Below are positions 20,886 to 32,090 of a stretch of 64,000 nt of DNA, piece by piece. Under the pieces are notes generated by a model. That model saw only the letters and a program-made list of their open reading frames with translations, was not told the DNA's origin and did not search any database. A program made the translations under genes and the position numbers. Within the stretch, counting starts at the first letter, position 1; each line of letters starts with the position of its first letter. Source of the DNA: Rhynchopus euleeides. Taxonomy: Eukaryota > Euglenozoa > Diplonemea > Diplonemida > Diplonemidae. Location of the stretch: assembly GCA_963210315.1 (NCBI GenBank), contig OY723303.1:248001-312000 (forward strand), given 5' to 3'.

Positions 20886-21607
20886 GCACTATGGGCGGAA
20901 GCAGGACGCTGCTCAGAGGGTTTGTCCGTTCCGACGCCATTCAGAGGTGGCAACAACTCAGCGACCTCGATATCCCCCAAAGTGAGCCCTTGATGCCCTG
21001 CTCTCATTGAGAGTAATCAACTAGCGGCCCTTGCCATTCTAATGGGGCGGCTACGCCCTCAAATAATTGAAGGCAAATGACAAGGAACCTGCTGGCGAGC
21101 TGAGCGCCACTCGGATCGAGAACGTTTTCCTTCTCGAGGATAAGCTCGTCCCCCTCCTCCGGGAGATGCACCGGAGTGGCTGGCGCAGTTCATGTCGTGC
21201 CAGCCAGCATTGGGGTACGTGAAAAAGGTACGGTGGCACGCCAACGACGATAAACACACCTTGCCGATCTTAAAACCTGTGAAGGGGGCGGAACACTATC
21301 GAAGTGGCTCAATCATGACTACATTGATGCAATGGTGACATATGACGTCAAGCCGCAGTGCCTGCAGAAAGGAGTGCCCGCCGGCTGTTTTTCTCGGGCC
21401 ATTCAGGTACCGCATCTGGTACCACATCTGTGCCAACTGAAAAAAATCGCGTTTCTGGGCCTCTCTGGGCCACACAGGTCACCAAAACCCCCCAGAAACA
21501 CGTTTCTGGACTGGTTTGGGTCGGTTTGTAGCATTGATTTCATGTTTAGGGGTGCTCCCTGAAAAAGTGGGGTTTACTCCCGTTTTTTGGGTTGAATTAG
21601 CCCCCCC
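20886..21607. mobile_element. Truncated oligo-G-capped TIR element (relative of 32815-33951)
   Basis: This matches 33236-33951 almost base for base, including the right end TTAGCCCCCCC followed by TA. Its left part is missing where the LINE begins. A short frame (GELSATRIENVF...) is open in both copies but has no recognised domain. Confidence 0.8.
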
Positions 21608-21609
21608 TA

Positions 21610-22499
21610 CTGGGGGGGGCTAAATAGAAGACCCCCCCCCTTGTAATAGGCGTATAAACGCTTTTTTTGGGGGGTTTTCAAAACCCAAAATTTTGGGCAA
21701 TTTTTGCAGTGGGTGGCCAAATACAAGGGGGTGGCCGAATACAAGGGGGGGGGTCTTGTATTCGGCGGTCCGTGATTTTTCCAAATTTTGGTGAATTTTG
21801 CTCCAGGTGACCTCGTGGAATCGCGATTTTCGCCTTCCATTGCACTATTCGGAATCCGTGCGGATCGTGGTGGGGTCATTTTGTGGGTGGAGGTGCCAAG
21901 TTTCACTCATGAAATGTGGGCCTGATTTGGCTCCTGATAATGGGAGGATATTCCCAGGAGTCAGCCACCTGCAGGGACCCCCACACTGGTGTCCAAAACC
22001 CTGTTCTTTTGAATGTTTGGATTCCGTGCGGACCGCAGTGGGGTCATTTTGACCATGGGGTGCCTGTTAGGACTGAAAAAACAGGCTGAAAATTTGAAAA
22101 TTGGCCAAAATTCACGGACCGCCGAATACAAGACCCCCCCCCTTGTATTCGGCCTAAAATTTTCTGGATTTCGAATTTCCAGATCCCCCCCTTCTATTCG
22201 GCCACCCCCTTGTATTCGGCCACCCCCTTGTATTCGGCCACCCCCTTGTATTCGGCCACCCCCTTGTATTCGGCCACCCCCTTGTATTCGGCCACCCCCT
22301 TGTATTCGGCCACCCCCTTGTATTCGGCCACCCCCTTGTATTCGGCCACCCCCTTGTATTCGGCCACCCCCTTGTATTCGGCCACCCCCTTGTATTCGGC
22401 CACCCCCTTGTATTCGGCCACCCCCTTCTATTCGGCCACCCCCTTGTATTCGGCCACCCCCTTGTATTCGGCCACCCCCTTCTATTTAGCCCCCCCCAG
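21610..22499. mobile_element. Oligo-G-capped TIR element with internal minisatellite
   Basis: The ends CTGGGGGGGGCTAAATAGAA and its inverse are flanked by TA (21608-21609, 22500-22501). The left half holds two GCGGATCGTGGTGGGGTC-type repeats and GGGGGTGGCCGAATACAAG words. The right half is an 18-bp tandem array. There is no gene. Confidence 0.8.
22184..22490. repeat. 18-bp minisatellite, about 16 units
   Basis: The unit CCACCCCCTTGTATTCGG repeats without spacers from about 22202. The outer units read TTCTATT instead of TTGTATT, the same change seen in the element terminus. The 18-bp length keeps all frames open, giving artificial repeat proteins on both strands. Confidence 0.95.
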
Positions 22500-22501
22500 T
22501 A

Positions 22502-22824
22502 GGGGGGGGGGGGGGCGAGCCGGGGAGGCTCTTACCAATACGGTGTTGGGGCGGTGCCCCAGGGGGGGTGTCGAGAACTCGACAGAGGGGTGTTATCTCC
22601 TGTGATGGGCGGGGACCCCACCGGCCGCGGAGCGAGGGAGAGTTGCGCGACCAATGAAGTACAGAGTACAAAAAATCGCAAAAAATCGCAAAAAATCACA
22701 ACTCCACAAAAGAGCCCGATTTCATAGATTTGTGATTTTTCGTGATTTTTCGTGCCTTTTCGGCTTTTCGGAGAAAAGCCGTGTTTCCCTTACCTTTCCC
22801 AACCACCTGAACACCCCACTTCAA
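22502..22824. other. Spacer with G-run and AAAAAATCGC tandem words
   Basis: A G-run follows the element end. At about 22670-22700 AAAAAATCGC is repeated three times, with an inverted counterpart GATTTTTCGTGATTTTTCGT near 22735-22755. No gene is supported. Confidence 0.4.
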
Positions 22825-22934
22825 GGGGGCCTTCGCTACCAAGTGTGACTGAGTGAGAAAAAGTGAGCTCCAGCCCACTTCCCCTCACTGACTGACGAGC
22901 TGTGACGAGCAGTGACTGGTAGCGAGGGCCCCCC
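22825..22934. mobile_element. 110-bp foldback element, GGGGGCCTTCGCTA family
   Basis: The ends GGGGGCCTTCGCTACCA and TGGTAGCGAGGGCCCCC are inverted repeats. The interior is rich in CTGA/TGAC words. The same length and termini recur at 56595-56704, and looser relatives are at 49552, 55197, 56340 and 58393. Confidence 0.75.
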
Positions 22935-23901
22935 AAATTCCTATTTTCATTCCGTGAAATAGATACACGCCTGGGACCTTTTCGAATTTTTTTTTTCGGG
23001 CACTTTTTCAGGGCATTAGTTTGACCTTCCCGACGGAGCCTGAAACCTGGTTACCCTGGTTATTACATCACCAAATTTTTTCGCTCGGGCGCTTCGCGCC
23101 CGAGCGCCTCCTGCGCCGTTGTGACCGCGGCGTGCTATTATCTGTCTCCCCACCCACAGGTTATGTATAGTCTCTACTTCTCCGGGTTTGTGAGAGGTGT
23201 CAGACACAGCACACAATTCGCGCTGGTGCCTGGAGGATAACCCATCTACACGCCGACAGGCTTCCTGGCACTTTTCCTGGCACTCCGCGAGCGCCCGAAG
23301 CTGGAATGGCTGCGGCACGACGCCCAGAGCGTATACAGGCACTGGCAATCTTCGCGTGGAGTTGCGCCCACCCATGGTGTTGCACCAGTCAGTGGCGAAG
23401 GACACGACGCGGTTCCAGAAGCTGTCCCCAGAGATTCTGTCTGCTCCAGCAGAATGCTGCAGATGTTGGCCGCATTCCGGCTGTTGCAGAGGAGTGCAAT
23501 GCTCCAGAGCAGCTCTTGCGGCACGTTACGGGTCGATCACACACGAATCCAGGTCGCATGCTGGCTCACCTTCGTCGTGGCCTGGGTTTCGTCAGTGAGG
23601 GACGGCGCAGAAGGGGGCTGTACAATCTTGGCCTGCATCTGCCGCCGAATGACAGATGCAAGTCGTGTCGTACTATGGCTGCTTGGTGGGGCTAGCGCAG
23701 CAGGTTACTTGGGAAGGGAAAACCCCGGTTCCGAGCCAGAATTTTGACTTTTTTTTATTTTTTAAAATAACCAGGTTTCTCCAAATCCTGGTTATCATAA
23801 CCGGATAACCAGCCCAAACTAATGCCCTGACTTTTTCCACAAGGAAATGTCCGCCCTGTCCGCTACTGTCCGCTACTGTCCACTACCGATTTCAAGGATC
23901 C
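22935..23901 (-). other. Possible exon region on the minus strand, with a TTCG-loop hairpin
   Basis: Minus-strand frames around 23016-23524 look partly coding. One gives LLWSIALLCNSRNAANICSI. Another, shifted by one, gives FWNRVVSFATDWCNTMGG and a Cys-containing helical stretch to about 23180. An intron or a frameshift would be needed to join them, and no start was found. A perfect hairpin CGCTCGGGCGC-TTCG-GCGCCCGAGCG lies at 23082-23106 beside a T-run. From 23740 to 23900 the DNA is A/T-rich with repeated CCAGGTTT/CCGGATAACC words. I cannot name a product. Confidence 0.3.
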
Positions 23902-24429
23902 TCCCCAGAACCGCAGACAATTGATTTTTTGAGCTCCGTGCGGATCGGAGTGGGCCTATCAAATGCGTATGTGTTGCAGGGCCAGAGAGCCTAGAGCCCA
24001 CGGCGGCTACTTCCACAATGTTCCCACGTTGTGTCAGTTGAGTGCGGTGAGTTGAGGCCGTACAGCTGTTGTGGGGGGCAACCTCTCTCCGAGCTTGTAA
24101 AATCCTTTGCATGCGACTCCGGAAATGAGCGATTGGCAGCATCTCTTTTCCGTTGAATCGCTGCCTCCTGAACACAAAAGCGAAAGGCCTCATGAGGGTG
24201 AGGCATGCCGAGACGCCTCCTGCTGAGCCACACATGGTGGCTCAGAGAAGCAACCGAGAAGGGGTAGTGCTAGAGAGAAGGAGAAGAAGAAGCGGCACAG
24301 AGTGTTGACTCCTGTTGCCCAATCAACAGCACTGCAGAATCGTGCAACCGCGCAGCTCTCAGCGGCAGAGGGCAACGCAACACGCCCCCTGATGCAGCCC
24401 TCAACGCAACACGATGAGCGGGCACACCA

Positions 24430-24600
24430 TTACATGTGATGACTTGCAGCAGCAAGTATCTCGCGGTCTTCCTTCAGGCTGTCGTGTGCGTACTCGAGTG
24501 AGTACCCATATTGTTGAACTGCAGCAAGAACGATCTCACGATCACCCTTCAGGCTGTCGTCTGCGTACTCGAGTGAGTACCCATTTTCTTGAACTGCAGC
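24430..24600 (-). pseudogene. Trailing DUF4116-type repeats (possible 3' exon)
   Basis: The minus-strand frame reads VLAAVQENGYSLEYADDSL onward and covers about two 25-residue repeats, ending in HHM and a TAA at 24430-24432. The upstream edge is TTCTTGCTGCAG, which resembles a 3' splice site yet is also ordinary repeat sequence encoding VLAAV. It could be the last exon of the gene at 25888-26982, or a detached fragment. A one-repeat piece sits at about 24960-25050. Confidence 0.4.
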
Positions 24601-25887
24601 AAGAACGTATTGACTTTGTTTATAGACTGACTCATCCAGAGGATCCAGGGAGCCCGGCGCAATTGCCAGACCCCCCAGACGGCCAGAAGACGCCGGTCTT
24701 CGCCGGGGCGGACCCAGCTAAAAGCTAACAGCAAGAACAGCAATAAAAAGGGAGAGCGTGCTCCTATCTCTGTGGGCTGGCAGGAAAAGGCTAAAAGGTA
24801 GAAAGGAAGGAAGCAATGTGCAACAAAATACGATTAATGCACTCGTTTGTTAACACCGCGCCGGTCGCATAATGCTGCGGTCGGATGAACGATTGACTGA
24901 TCAACTCCAACCCAGTAGGCGTAAAAAGGAGAAGACGGGAACAACGGCTGGTGAGTCCCCATGGTGTTGAACTGCAGCAAGAATGATGAACTCACGATCA
25001 CCCTTCAGGCTGTCGTCTGCGTAACGGAGTGAGTCCGCATATTGTTGAACTGCAGCAAGAACGTATTGATTTTGTTTTGAGACTGACTCATCCAGAGGAT
25101 CCAGGGAGCCCAGCGCAATTGCCAGACCCCCCAGACGGCCAGAAGACGCCGGTCTTCGCCGGGGCGGACCCAGCTAAAAGCTAACAGCAAGAACAGCAAT
25201 AAAAAGGGAGAGCGTGCTCCTATCTCTGTGGGCTGGCGGGAAAAGGCTAAAAGGTAGAAAGGAAGGAAGCAATGTGCAACAAAATACGATTAATGCACTC
25301 GTTTGTTAACACCGCGCCGGTCGCATAATGCTGCGGTCGGATGAACGATTGACTGATCAACTCCAACCCAGTGGGCGTAAAAAGGAGAAGACGGGAACAA
25401 CGGCTGGTCTAAACAGGACGAACGGACACTCACCACCACAGGGTATTCCAGAGGCGTTCCTGGTCGCGGCTCGACTGATCGAACAACAGGTGACGGGCAA
25501 AAGATCGTGGTGAAAAGAACTAAAAGTAGGAAGGCGAAAGAAGGCAAAGCCGGGGGATCCACGTGTGCGTTAAACTTGTCCCACGTGCGCGTGTGCGGTA
25601 AACTTGTCCCACGCGCCCCGGTGAAAAACACGTAACACGGTTGCCGCCCACAGTTTCTTCTGGCCACGCGGCGCGCTTCATGAGCGCCGCGTGCAGCCTG
25701 ACTGGTCTTAGCGGCCTAAGCGAAACACCGGGTCTCCAGAGGGATACATCCAGCCTACACGCAATGCGCTACCTTAAGCCAAAGCGTGCAGCGTAGCTTA
25801 CCTCAACGGTCTGTTCGCAAAGGCCCCCAGGGTTCACCACGTGGAGGTGCCAGCCGTAGTCGCCAGGTCCGCTCCCCTGACGACCCA

Positions 25888-26982
25888 TCACCCCTGAACT
25901 GCAGCAAGAACGATCTCACGATCACCCTTCAGGCTGTCGTCTGCGTACTGGAGTGAGTACCCCTGATGTTGAACTGCAGCAAGAATGAACTCACGATCAC
26001 CCTTCAGGTTGTCGTCTGCGTACTGGAGTGAGTTCCCATTTTGTTGAACTGCAGCAAGAACAATCTCACGATCTCCCTTCAGGCTGTCGTCTGCGTAACG
26101 GAGTGAGTTCCCATATTGTTGAACTGCAGCAAGAACGATCTCACGATCACCCTTCAGGCTGTCGTCTGCGTAACGGAGTAAGTGCCCATTTTGTTGAACT
26201 GCAGCAAGAACGATCTCACGATCACCCTTCAGGCTGTCGTCTGCGTACTCGAGTGAGTCCCCATATTTTTGAACTGCAGCAAGAACGATCTCACGATCAC
26301 CCTTCAGGCTGTCGTCTGCGTAACGGAGTAAGTGCCCATTTTGTTGAACTGCAGCAAGAACGATCTCACGATCACCCTTCAGGCTGTCGTCTGCGTACTC
26401 GAGTGAGTCCCCATATTTTTGAACTGCAGCAAGAACGATCTCACGATCACCCTTCAGGCTGTCGTCTGCGTAACGGAGTAAGTGCCCAATTTGTTGAACT
26501 GCAGCAAGAACGATCTCACGATCACCCTTCAGGCTGTCGTCTGCGTACTGGAGCGAGCGCCCATCTTGTTGAACTGCTGCATGAACAAGTTCACGATCAC
26601 CCTTCACCGTGGTGTGCGCATGTACGAACCAGTCTCGCACCCCTACCCCCTCATCCACTGCTTGAAGGACCTCATCGCGTGTCGTCACCCACAGCGGGAC
26701 CTGCCACAGTTGCTTCTCCCCCTTGTGCACCGCATCGAGGTGACGGTCGGGACAGATGGTGACGTCAACCACGCATCCGGCTTCGACACCTGCATGGCCC
26801 AGAGGCTCGTCGTCACACACCGCTTTGCCCCCCACCGACAGATGCACGTCCTCTTCCTCCACACCAGCAGGGTAGCGGAACGCCTCGCGTGCTTCGAGCT
26901 TCAGCCTGTCGGGCTTCTCGTCCATCCCGATGTCGAAAGCGTGCGTCACGCCTGTCGCAGCATCCGTCAGGAACACCTCCAT
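25888..26982 (-). CDS. Ubiquitin-like domain plus DUF4116-type repeats, 364 aa (copy 1)
   Basis: ATG at 26982; the codon two earlier is ATG in the sister copy but GTG here. Residues 1-75 look like a ubiquitin beta-grasp fold: MEVFLTDAATG, then LKLEAREAF, LSVGGKAVCDDEPLGHAGV and VVDVTI, lined up with ubiquitin's K-GKQL-D--L pattern. There is no C-terminal Gly-Gly, so it is not a conjugated modifier. Ten units of about 25 residues follow (KGDREIVLAAVQ...SLEYADDSL), which fit DUF4116, a repeat family of unknown function. The repeat units are nearly identical at DNA level (75-bp period), so unit number can change by slippage. The frame ends in QG and a stop at 25888. A GT follows and more repeats lie downstream, so splicing is possible. 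Confidence 0.8.
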   Translation of the reverse strand: MEVFLTDAATGVTHAFDIGMDEKPDRLKLEAREAFRYPAGVEEEDVHLSVGGKAVCDDEPLGHAGVEAGCVVDVTICPDRHLDAVHKGEKQLWQVPLWVTTRDEVLQAVDEGVGVRDWFVHAHTTVKGDRELVHAAVQQDGRSLQYADDSLKGDREIVLAAVQQIGHLLRYADDSLKGDREIVLAAVQKYGDSLEYADDSLKGDREIVLAAVQQNGHLLRYADDSLKGDREIVLAAVQKYGDSLEYADDSLKGDREIVLAAVQQNGHLLRYADDSLKGDREIVLAAVQQYGNSLRYADDSLKGDREIVLAAVQQNGNSLQYADDNLKGDREFILAAVQHQGYSLQYADDSLKGDREIVLAAVQG

Positions 26983-27081
26983 AACCACGCCTGTGAAAAG
27001 TTAGCAGCGCCCTGCAGGGTGGTGTGGCTCTGTGTGTGTGTTGCAATCAATCAGGAGGCTTGCGCCCGCTCAGCGGGGTGC

Positions 27082-27285
27082 ATGGTCATAAAGGCGATTC
27101 TCATCAGGTGCACGTGTGTGATCCTACGTCGTGCGCAGTTTCACGACCTGGTGGACACTCCACTGCCTGATGGTGGGAAGATCTCCGAGGAGATCATCCA
27201 GGCCGCGATCGAGATTGTCGCAATCTCCCGACAACCGATCCGCACAACCGCGGATATCCCCGTTCCGACGAACAGGCACACTTAG
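27082..27285 (+). CDS. Small conserved ORF opposite the DUF4116 gene (copy 1)
   Basis: An ATG near 27082 opens a 67-codon frame (starting MVIKAILIRC, containing ISEEIIQAAIEIVAISRQPI, ending NRHT) that is kept in the sister copy at 41362-41565. The reverse strand is also open and equally conserved, so the coding strand is not certain. It lies about 100 bp from the start of the DUF4116 gene and would be divergently transcribed. Confidence 0.25.
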   Translation: MVIKAILIRCTCVILRRAQFHDLVDTPLPDGGKISEEIIQAAIEIVAISRQPIRTTADIPVPTNRHT

Positions 27286-27453
27286 GAAATCTGTCGATTC
27301 GCTGGCATTTTGCACGCATCTCCCAGAAAGGGAAGCGCAGATGGAGTGGGGATGGTGGGCGTTGTGGGGAGGGGGGGGGAGACGACCCGATCGTGACACC
27401 TTATTTTTAACACAATAATGGAAGTGCGGCGTCCCACCCCCTCCAGACACACA

Positions 27454-28060
27454 ACACAGCTACATATCACAACTGGATCTACTGCCATACTCTGTAGACT
27501 CCGCGACAGGGACATCTGCCCGCCCCCTCCCCTCCTTCCCTCCTTCGGATTCCTCATCTCAACACCGTGACACCATTGCCGCTTGGCGTGCCGCTCCCTC
27601 CTGAAGCCCCAGCCAAAGCAAAAAACGGCACACACACACAAGCCCTCAAGACTCTTGGAGCGGCCTGACTATTTAGTGTCTTCGTCGCAGCAAGGGGGCG
27701 ATATATACCACCCTTTTTATTGATTTCACGTGTCAGTGTTTGACTTTTTCGCAACTTCATTTCTTCCTTTTCTCCCTCTCCAACCCCACCCGTGACACCA
27801 CCAGGGTTTAGCTAGCCCTGGTCCGATTATCCCCGGTTCTTCGCTGAAGAGACGCGGCCGGGGGGAGGGGTACGAAGAGTACGCGTCGAAACCGGTGTCA
27901 CGTCGTGTTGGGGAATCCTTCGGGAGTGCGATACTGAAGGGGAGGTGCTACTGCCCGTGCAGGGCGACACCGCCTTAAAACTTGATAACCACACACACTG
28001 TGCCTTATTGGGTCGATCCCCTCTCTGGACTCCCCCCCTGTCCATACAACCGCCACACCT
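27454..28060. other. Spacer, no gene seen
   Basis: Mixed pyrimidine-rich and A/T-rich DNA. No ORF shows domain-like composition and no repeat copy was recognised. Confidence 0.4.
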
Positions 28061-28740
28061 CCTACTGGGGGGGGGGGCAAATACTAGAGGGCCCCTCTAT
28101 TATTCACCGTGCCAGCCGACGAAAATGGGGGTTTTCGGACCCCCTCCACCAAGTAGGCCTGGGACTTTGGCCTTTTTGGGTCCAAAAAGGGGTCGGGATT
28201 CCACTTTTTCTCCAAGGGTTTTTCGGGGGGGAAATGGCGCGCAATCCCCTCGCGGGCAAGAAAATCCCCCCATCCCCACCACACAACCAGTGTGAGTGTG
28301 GTGTGTGGGTATTGGACGCCCTGTGTGATGAGAGATAGTGGCAACACAACAGCAACATGCCAGGCAAGGGGTGCCAAAAATGGGTTTTCGGGGCGTTATT
28401 GTAACGACCCCTTCCTATGCCCAGTGTCACAAGCTCAAGGATTTGGTTGCTCGACATACGGGGGGTCTGGGGGGCGGAGCCCCCCAGCCGCCGGAGGCCA
28501 CGGTAGTGAGTATCTGTTCCTTGCGCCGTAGTGGGAGCGCGTGGGAGTTGCGGGCGTACAGATTGTTGGCTGCGTCCTCCTGAGGCTACTGAGAGTGGTC
28601 TGGGTCCCATTCGCTGATGTGAACCCAAAGGACTTGGCTACAAGACAGGCACACGCTCCAGCCTAGTGGTACAGGGGGGTCTGGGGGGCGGAGCCCCCCA
28701 GCCGCCGGAGGCCACGGTAGTGAACGCCTGGCTGTGTGGG
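28061..28740. repeat. Oligo-G repeat end, R block copy 2 and a second R hairpin
   Basis: At 28064 CTACTGGGGGGGGGG with CAAATA matches the capped elements. Positions about 28150-28505 are the inverted partner of 7480-7830. A further hairpin repeat at about 28628-28735 is preceded by AAGGACTTGGCTACAAGAC and GGCACACG, matching 59305-59400. The two hairpins are about 210 bp apart, the same pairing as at 59.3 kb. Confidence 0.7.
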
Positions 28741-30200
28741 GGGCTTTTCCCCACAAATGCAGGGGGTTGAGAAAGGGCGGGGACTGCCCGTCACAGAACT
28801 GGCTGTGTGAAGTGACACAATTTGACATACAGTGCGGCACGGAGCAAAGGCTCCCGGTGATCATTGAGGGGCGGGCGGGGGGTGGGTCGTGGTGAGTTGA
28901 GACCCCAACGCCCCAACCCCAACCTTGCTTGGAAGTGCAGGCAAGCGGCGGTATCTCGCACAAGGTGGGGGAGGGGGGGGGGGAGGGCGGGCGGAGAAAA
29001 TCCTAGGGGAAGTGAATCCCTCTGTTCGGCACACACGGCCAACTCTTCCATCTCTCTTTTCGTTCTCTACTTTTTGTGTATTTCAGACAGGGGTAGACAG
29101 ATCCGAAGGGCTAGTAGTGCAGCAATCGTAATACTGCGATTTGTCTTCTGGCGGCTGCGGGGGGGCCTCCCCTCCCCTCGGGCCCAAAAACACACACCCA
29201 CAAACCCTCCGCACGGACGGGGGGGCGTGAGTTGCCCTCGCCAGGGATTCACACACCAACACAAGAGGGGCGTTTTGTGGCAATGGGGAAATCGCACTGA
29301 GAGAACACCCCACTCTTGATGCCAGCTCGACGGTCATGTACGCGAAGAGGACCAGGTCCTGGGTAAGACGTTAAACTGCCTGGGGGGGCCGTCCCCGGAC
29401 CATGACGGGTGCCTGCACCAGGAGTCTAGCACGGCCGTGGTCCAGGGCATGACCGAAAACTGCTTGGGTACCGAGGCTCCCCAGACCAGGAAGGGTGGAG
29501 ACACCTGGAGTCTAAATAGTCACACCACGTCAGGCCAGACCTTCGCATTGCACTCCGCGAAGACTGCCACACAGCCGCGGGGCAGGTGTGCAGCCTGTGG
29601 AAAACCTCGTACAGAAAAGGGTCGGCGACCGCCCGCCCCCAGTCTGAGAGGCATCAGCCGAATCTCGGTGGAGGCGGGCACAAAACAAAAGGGAGAGTCG
29701 TCACTGTGCATATCAGCACGGTCCCGCCCTCTGTGCCAGACCAACACACCACCAAAGGAAAAGAGGAAGAGGCGACGTAAGGCAATGCCTCCGTGCGGCC
29801 AGGAGAACACGAAATAGCGACCCCCTCAACGGGGAATGCTACGAGCACGGCCAAAAATCGTTCAAAATCGTTCAAGACCTGCTTGATATCGGCAGTCATC
29901 CGCCTCAGAGCAAAATAAGAACGGGTGGCCGAGGGGGGAGAGTGAAGGGGGCTGCTGCAGGCAGGCAAGGCAAGGCGGGTGAAAAACAGATCCAGGCTGA
30001 TTTTCCTCTATAGAACACTACAGGAAAGTGTCCCGTGATTTGTTCGTGCCTTGGTCTCCTCACCCAAGACACCATCAGCAGGAGTGTGAGTGTGGAAGCG
30101 TCAACGCATCAAAGAAACGGAAGCAAAGGTGCATGTGACACCATTTGTTGAGCGCAATATTTGCTGCCTCCAGGCTCTTTTTAGTGTTCATCTGAAATGT
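28741..30200. other. Spacer with weak ORFs
   Basis: A G-run lies near 28970-28985. A plus-strand frame at 29437-29817 is open for 126 codons with a CAACGKPR-like stretch but has no matching domain, and the opposite strand is open too. At 29851-29885 ATCGTTCAAA is tandemly repeated beside ACGGCCAAAA, a combination found inverted at 63905-63950. No gene is called. Confidence 0.4.
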
Positions 30201-31328
30201 TCACTGCACTCCGAGTGAAACAGAAGACACAGGAGACACAGAGACAGAATTGCCATCCCTTCGTGTGAAGAGCCACCTCCCGCAGGGGCTGGGTGTGGCG
30301 CTCTGATGCCGCGATATCACCTTGCCCAGATACTCACCTGTGCTGAGGTGGCGTAGCGTGGCGGCGCACACATGCCGCACTACAACAACATCTTCTGCCA
30401 AAGCAAGTGACATGGGATAGACTTCCAGGCACACAGTCCTCAAGCAGCTCAGGGAAGCTGTGCACCACACCTTGAGAGACTTGTCCCAAGAGCATGAGAC
30501 CAGGTGTTGCTCGTCACGGGTCAGGGCGATGTACGGCACGGCACCAGTGTGCCCATCCAGGGTGTGCGTCTGCCTGAGGGTGCCGATGTCTCCCACACGG
30601 ACGCTGTTGCCAGCTGACGTGCTGAAGATCCTCGTGCCCGACACAGCAATGCTGACAACAGGCCTGCCATGAACCCCCAGCTCTGTCGTGCTCGGTGTGA
30701 ATCCCTTGAAGTCACACACGCGGATGATCCCAGTAACGTTTCCGGACACCAGACGTCCGCAGTGTGTCCACGCTGTGCTCCGCACGTCGGTGGTGGCCGT
30801 TATGTAGACCTGCTCCCACGTTGCTGTCAGCCACACGCAGAGGGTGCCATCAGAAGAGCACGCTGCCAACCACGTCCCGCATCTCGAGAAAGGGGTGCTA
30901 TAAAAATACACGTTACCCTGTGTGAGGTCCGTCAGCACAGCAGCGGTGGTGGTGTCAAACACAGTGATGTATCCGTTTCGGGAACCCAGTGCACATAGCC
31001 TCCCACACCTCGACAGCGTGATGCAGGAAATGTCGCGGCCATGCCCAGGTGAGTAGACTGCAGGTGCCTGGACGTGTGGCCAACGCGGCACCAGCTGCAC
31101 AGCACCCCCGCCCTCTAGACACGTGTCGGCAACGCGCTGTGCATCGTCCAGATCCTCTTGACACCCTTCGATGCGGACCGCCATCGCTGCAGCCTCACGG
31201 GCTGCGTCGGCGGATCCCGCGAACATCTCCTCTAGTGCATCTGCCTTAAGCCCCACCACGGTCCCGCCTTCCGGAACACAGACGACACAGCTGTGCCCGG
31301 TCTCGGCATGCCGCACCGACACATCCAT
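30201..31328 (-). CDS. WD40-repeat protein with ubiquitin-like N-terminus, 375 aa
   Basis: The chosen ATG is at 31328; upstream codons lie in low-quality sequence. Residues 1-80 resemble the N-terminal domain of the neighbouring DUF4116 genes and ubiquitin: MDVSVRHAETG, LKADALEEMF, VRIEGCQEDLDDAQRVADTCL and GGAVQLV. From about residue 95 to the end are some six or seven WD40-type blades, with signatures such as LCALGSRNGYITVFD, LAACSSDGTLCVW, GNVTGIIRVCD, VSCSWDKSLKVW and a GH before several blades. A beta-propeller suggests a protein-binding scaffold. The pairing of a ubiquitin-like domain and a propeller hints at proteasome or ubiquitin-linked work but proves nothing. Single exon. Confidence 0.8.
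   Translation of the reverse strand: MDVSVRHAETGHSCVVCVPEGGTVVGLKADALEEMFAGSADAAREAAAMAVRIEGCQEDLDDAQRVADTCLEGGGAVQLVPRWPHVQAPAVYSPGHGRDISCITLSRCGRLCALGSRNGYITVFDTTTAAVLTDLTQGNVYFYSTPFSRCGTWLAACSSDGTLCVWLTATWEQVYITATTDVRSTAWTHCGRLVSGNVTGIIRVCDFKGFTPSTTELGVHGRPVVSIAVSGTRIFSTSAGNSVRVGDIGTLRQTHTLDGHTGAVPYIALTRDEQHLVSCSWDKSLKVWCTASLSCLRTVCLEVYPMSLALAEDVVVVRHVCAATLRHLSTGEYLGKVISRHQSATPSPCGRWLFTRRDGNSVSVSPVSSVSLGVQ

Positions 31329-32090
<762 letters not shown>

Larger units (their letters stand above)
23902..27453. repeat. Segmental duplication, copy 1 (3.55 kb)
   Basis: The segment from CCCAGAACCGCAGACAATTG onward is repeated in the same orientation at 38709-41763 with few differences. Copy 1 is longer. 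It has three more 75-bp coding repeats in the main gene, and an internal tandem duplication (about 24600-24950 repeated at 25055-25395). Both copies end at CCCCCTCCAGACACACA. Confidence 0.9.

Noticed and set aside
22184..22490. CRISPR-like array
   Set aside because: The 18-bp units are contiguous with no unique spacers.
22013..22605. Repeat proteins PPCIRP, YSATPL and GVAEYK
   Set aside because: Products of the 18-bp minisatellite, which is open in several frames on both strands.
23082..23106. Bacterial-type rho-independent terminator
   Set aside because: The hairpin and T-run look similar, but the context is eukaryotic and no gene end is placed there.
26028..26762. Plus-strand repeat ORF over the DUF4116 gene
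   Set aside because: Antisense of the 75-bp repeats; the minus strand gives the recognisable DUF4116 pattern.
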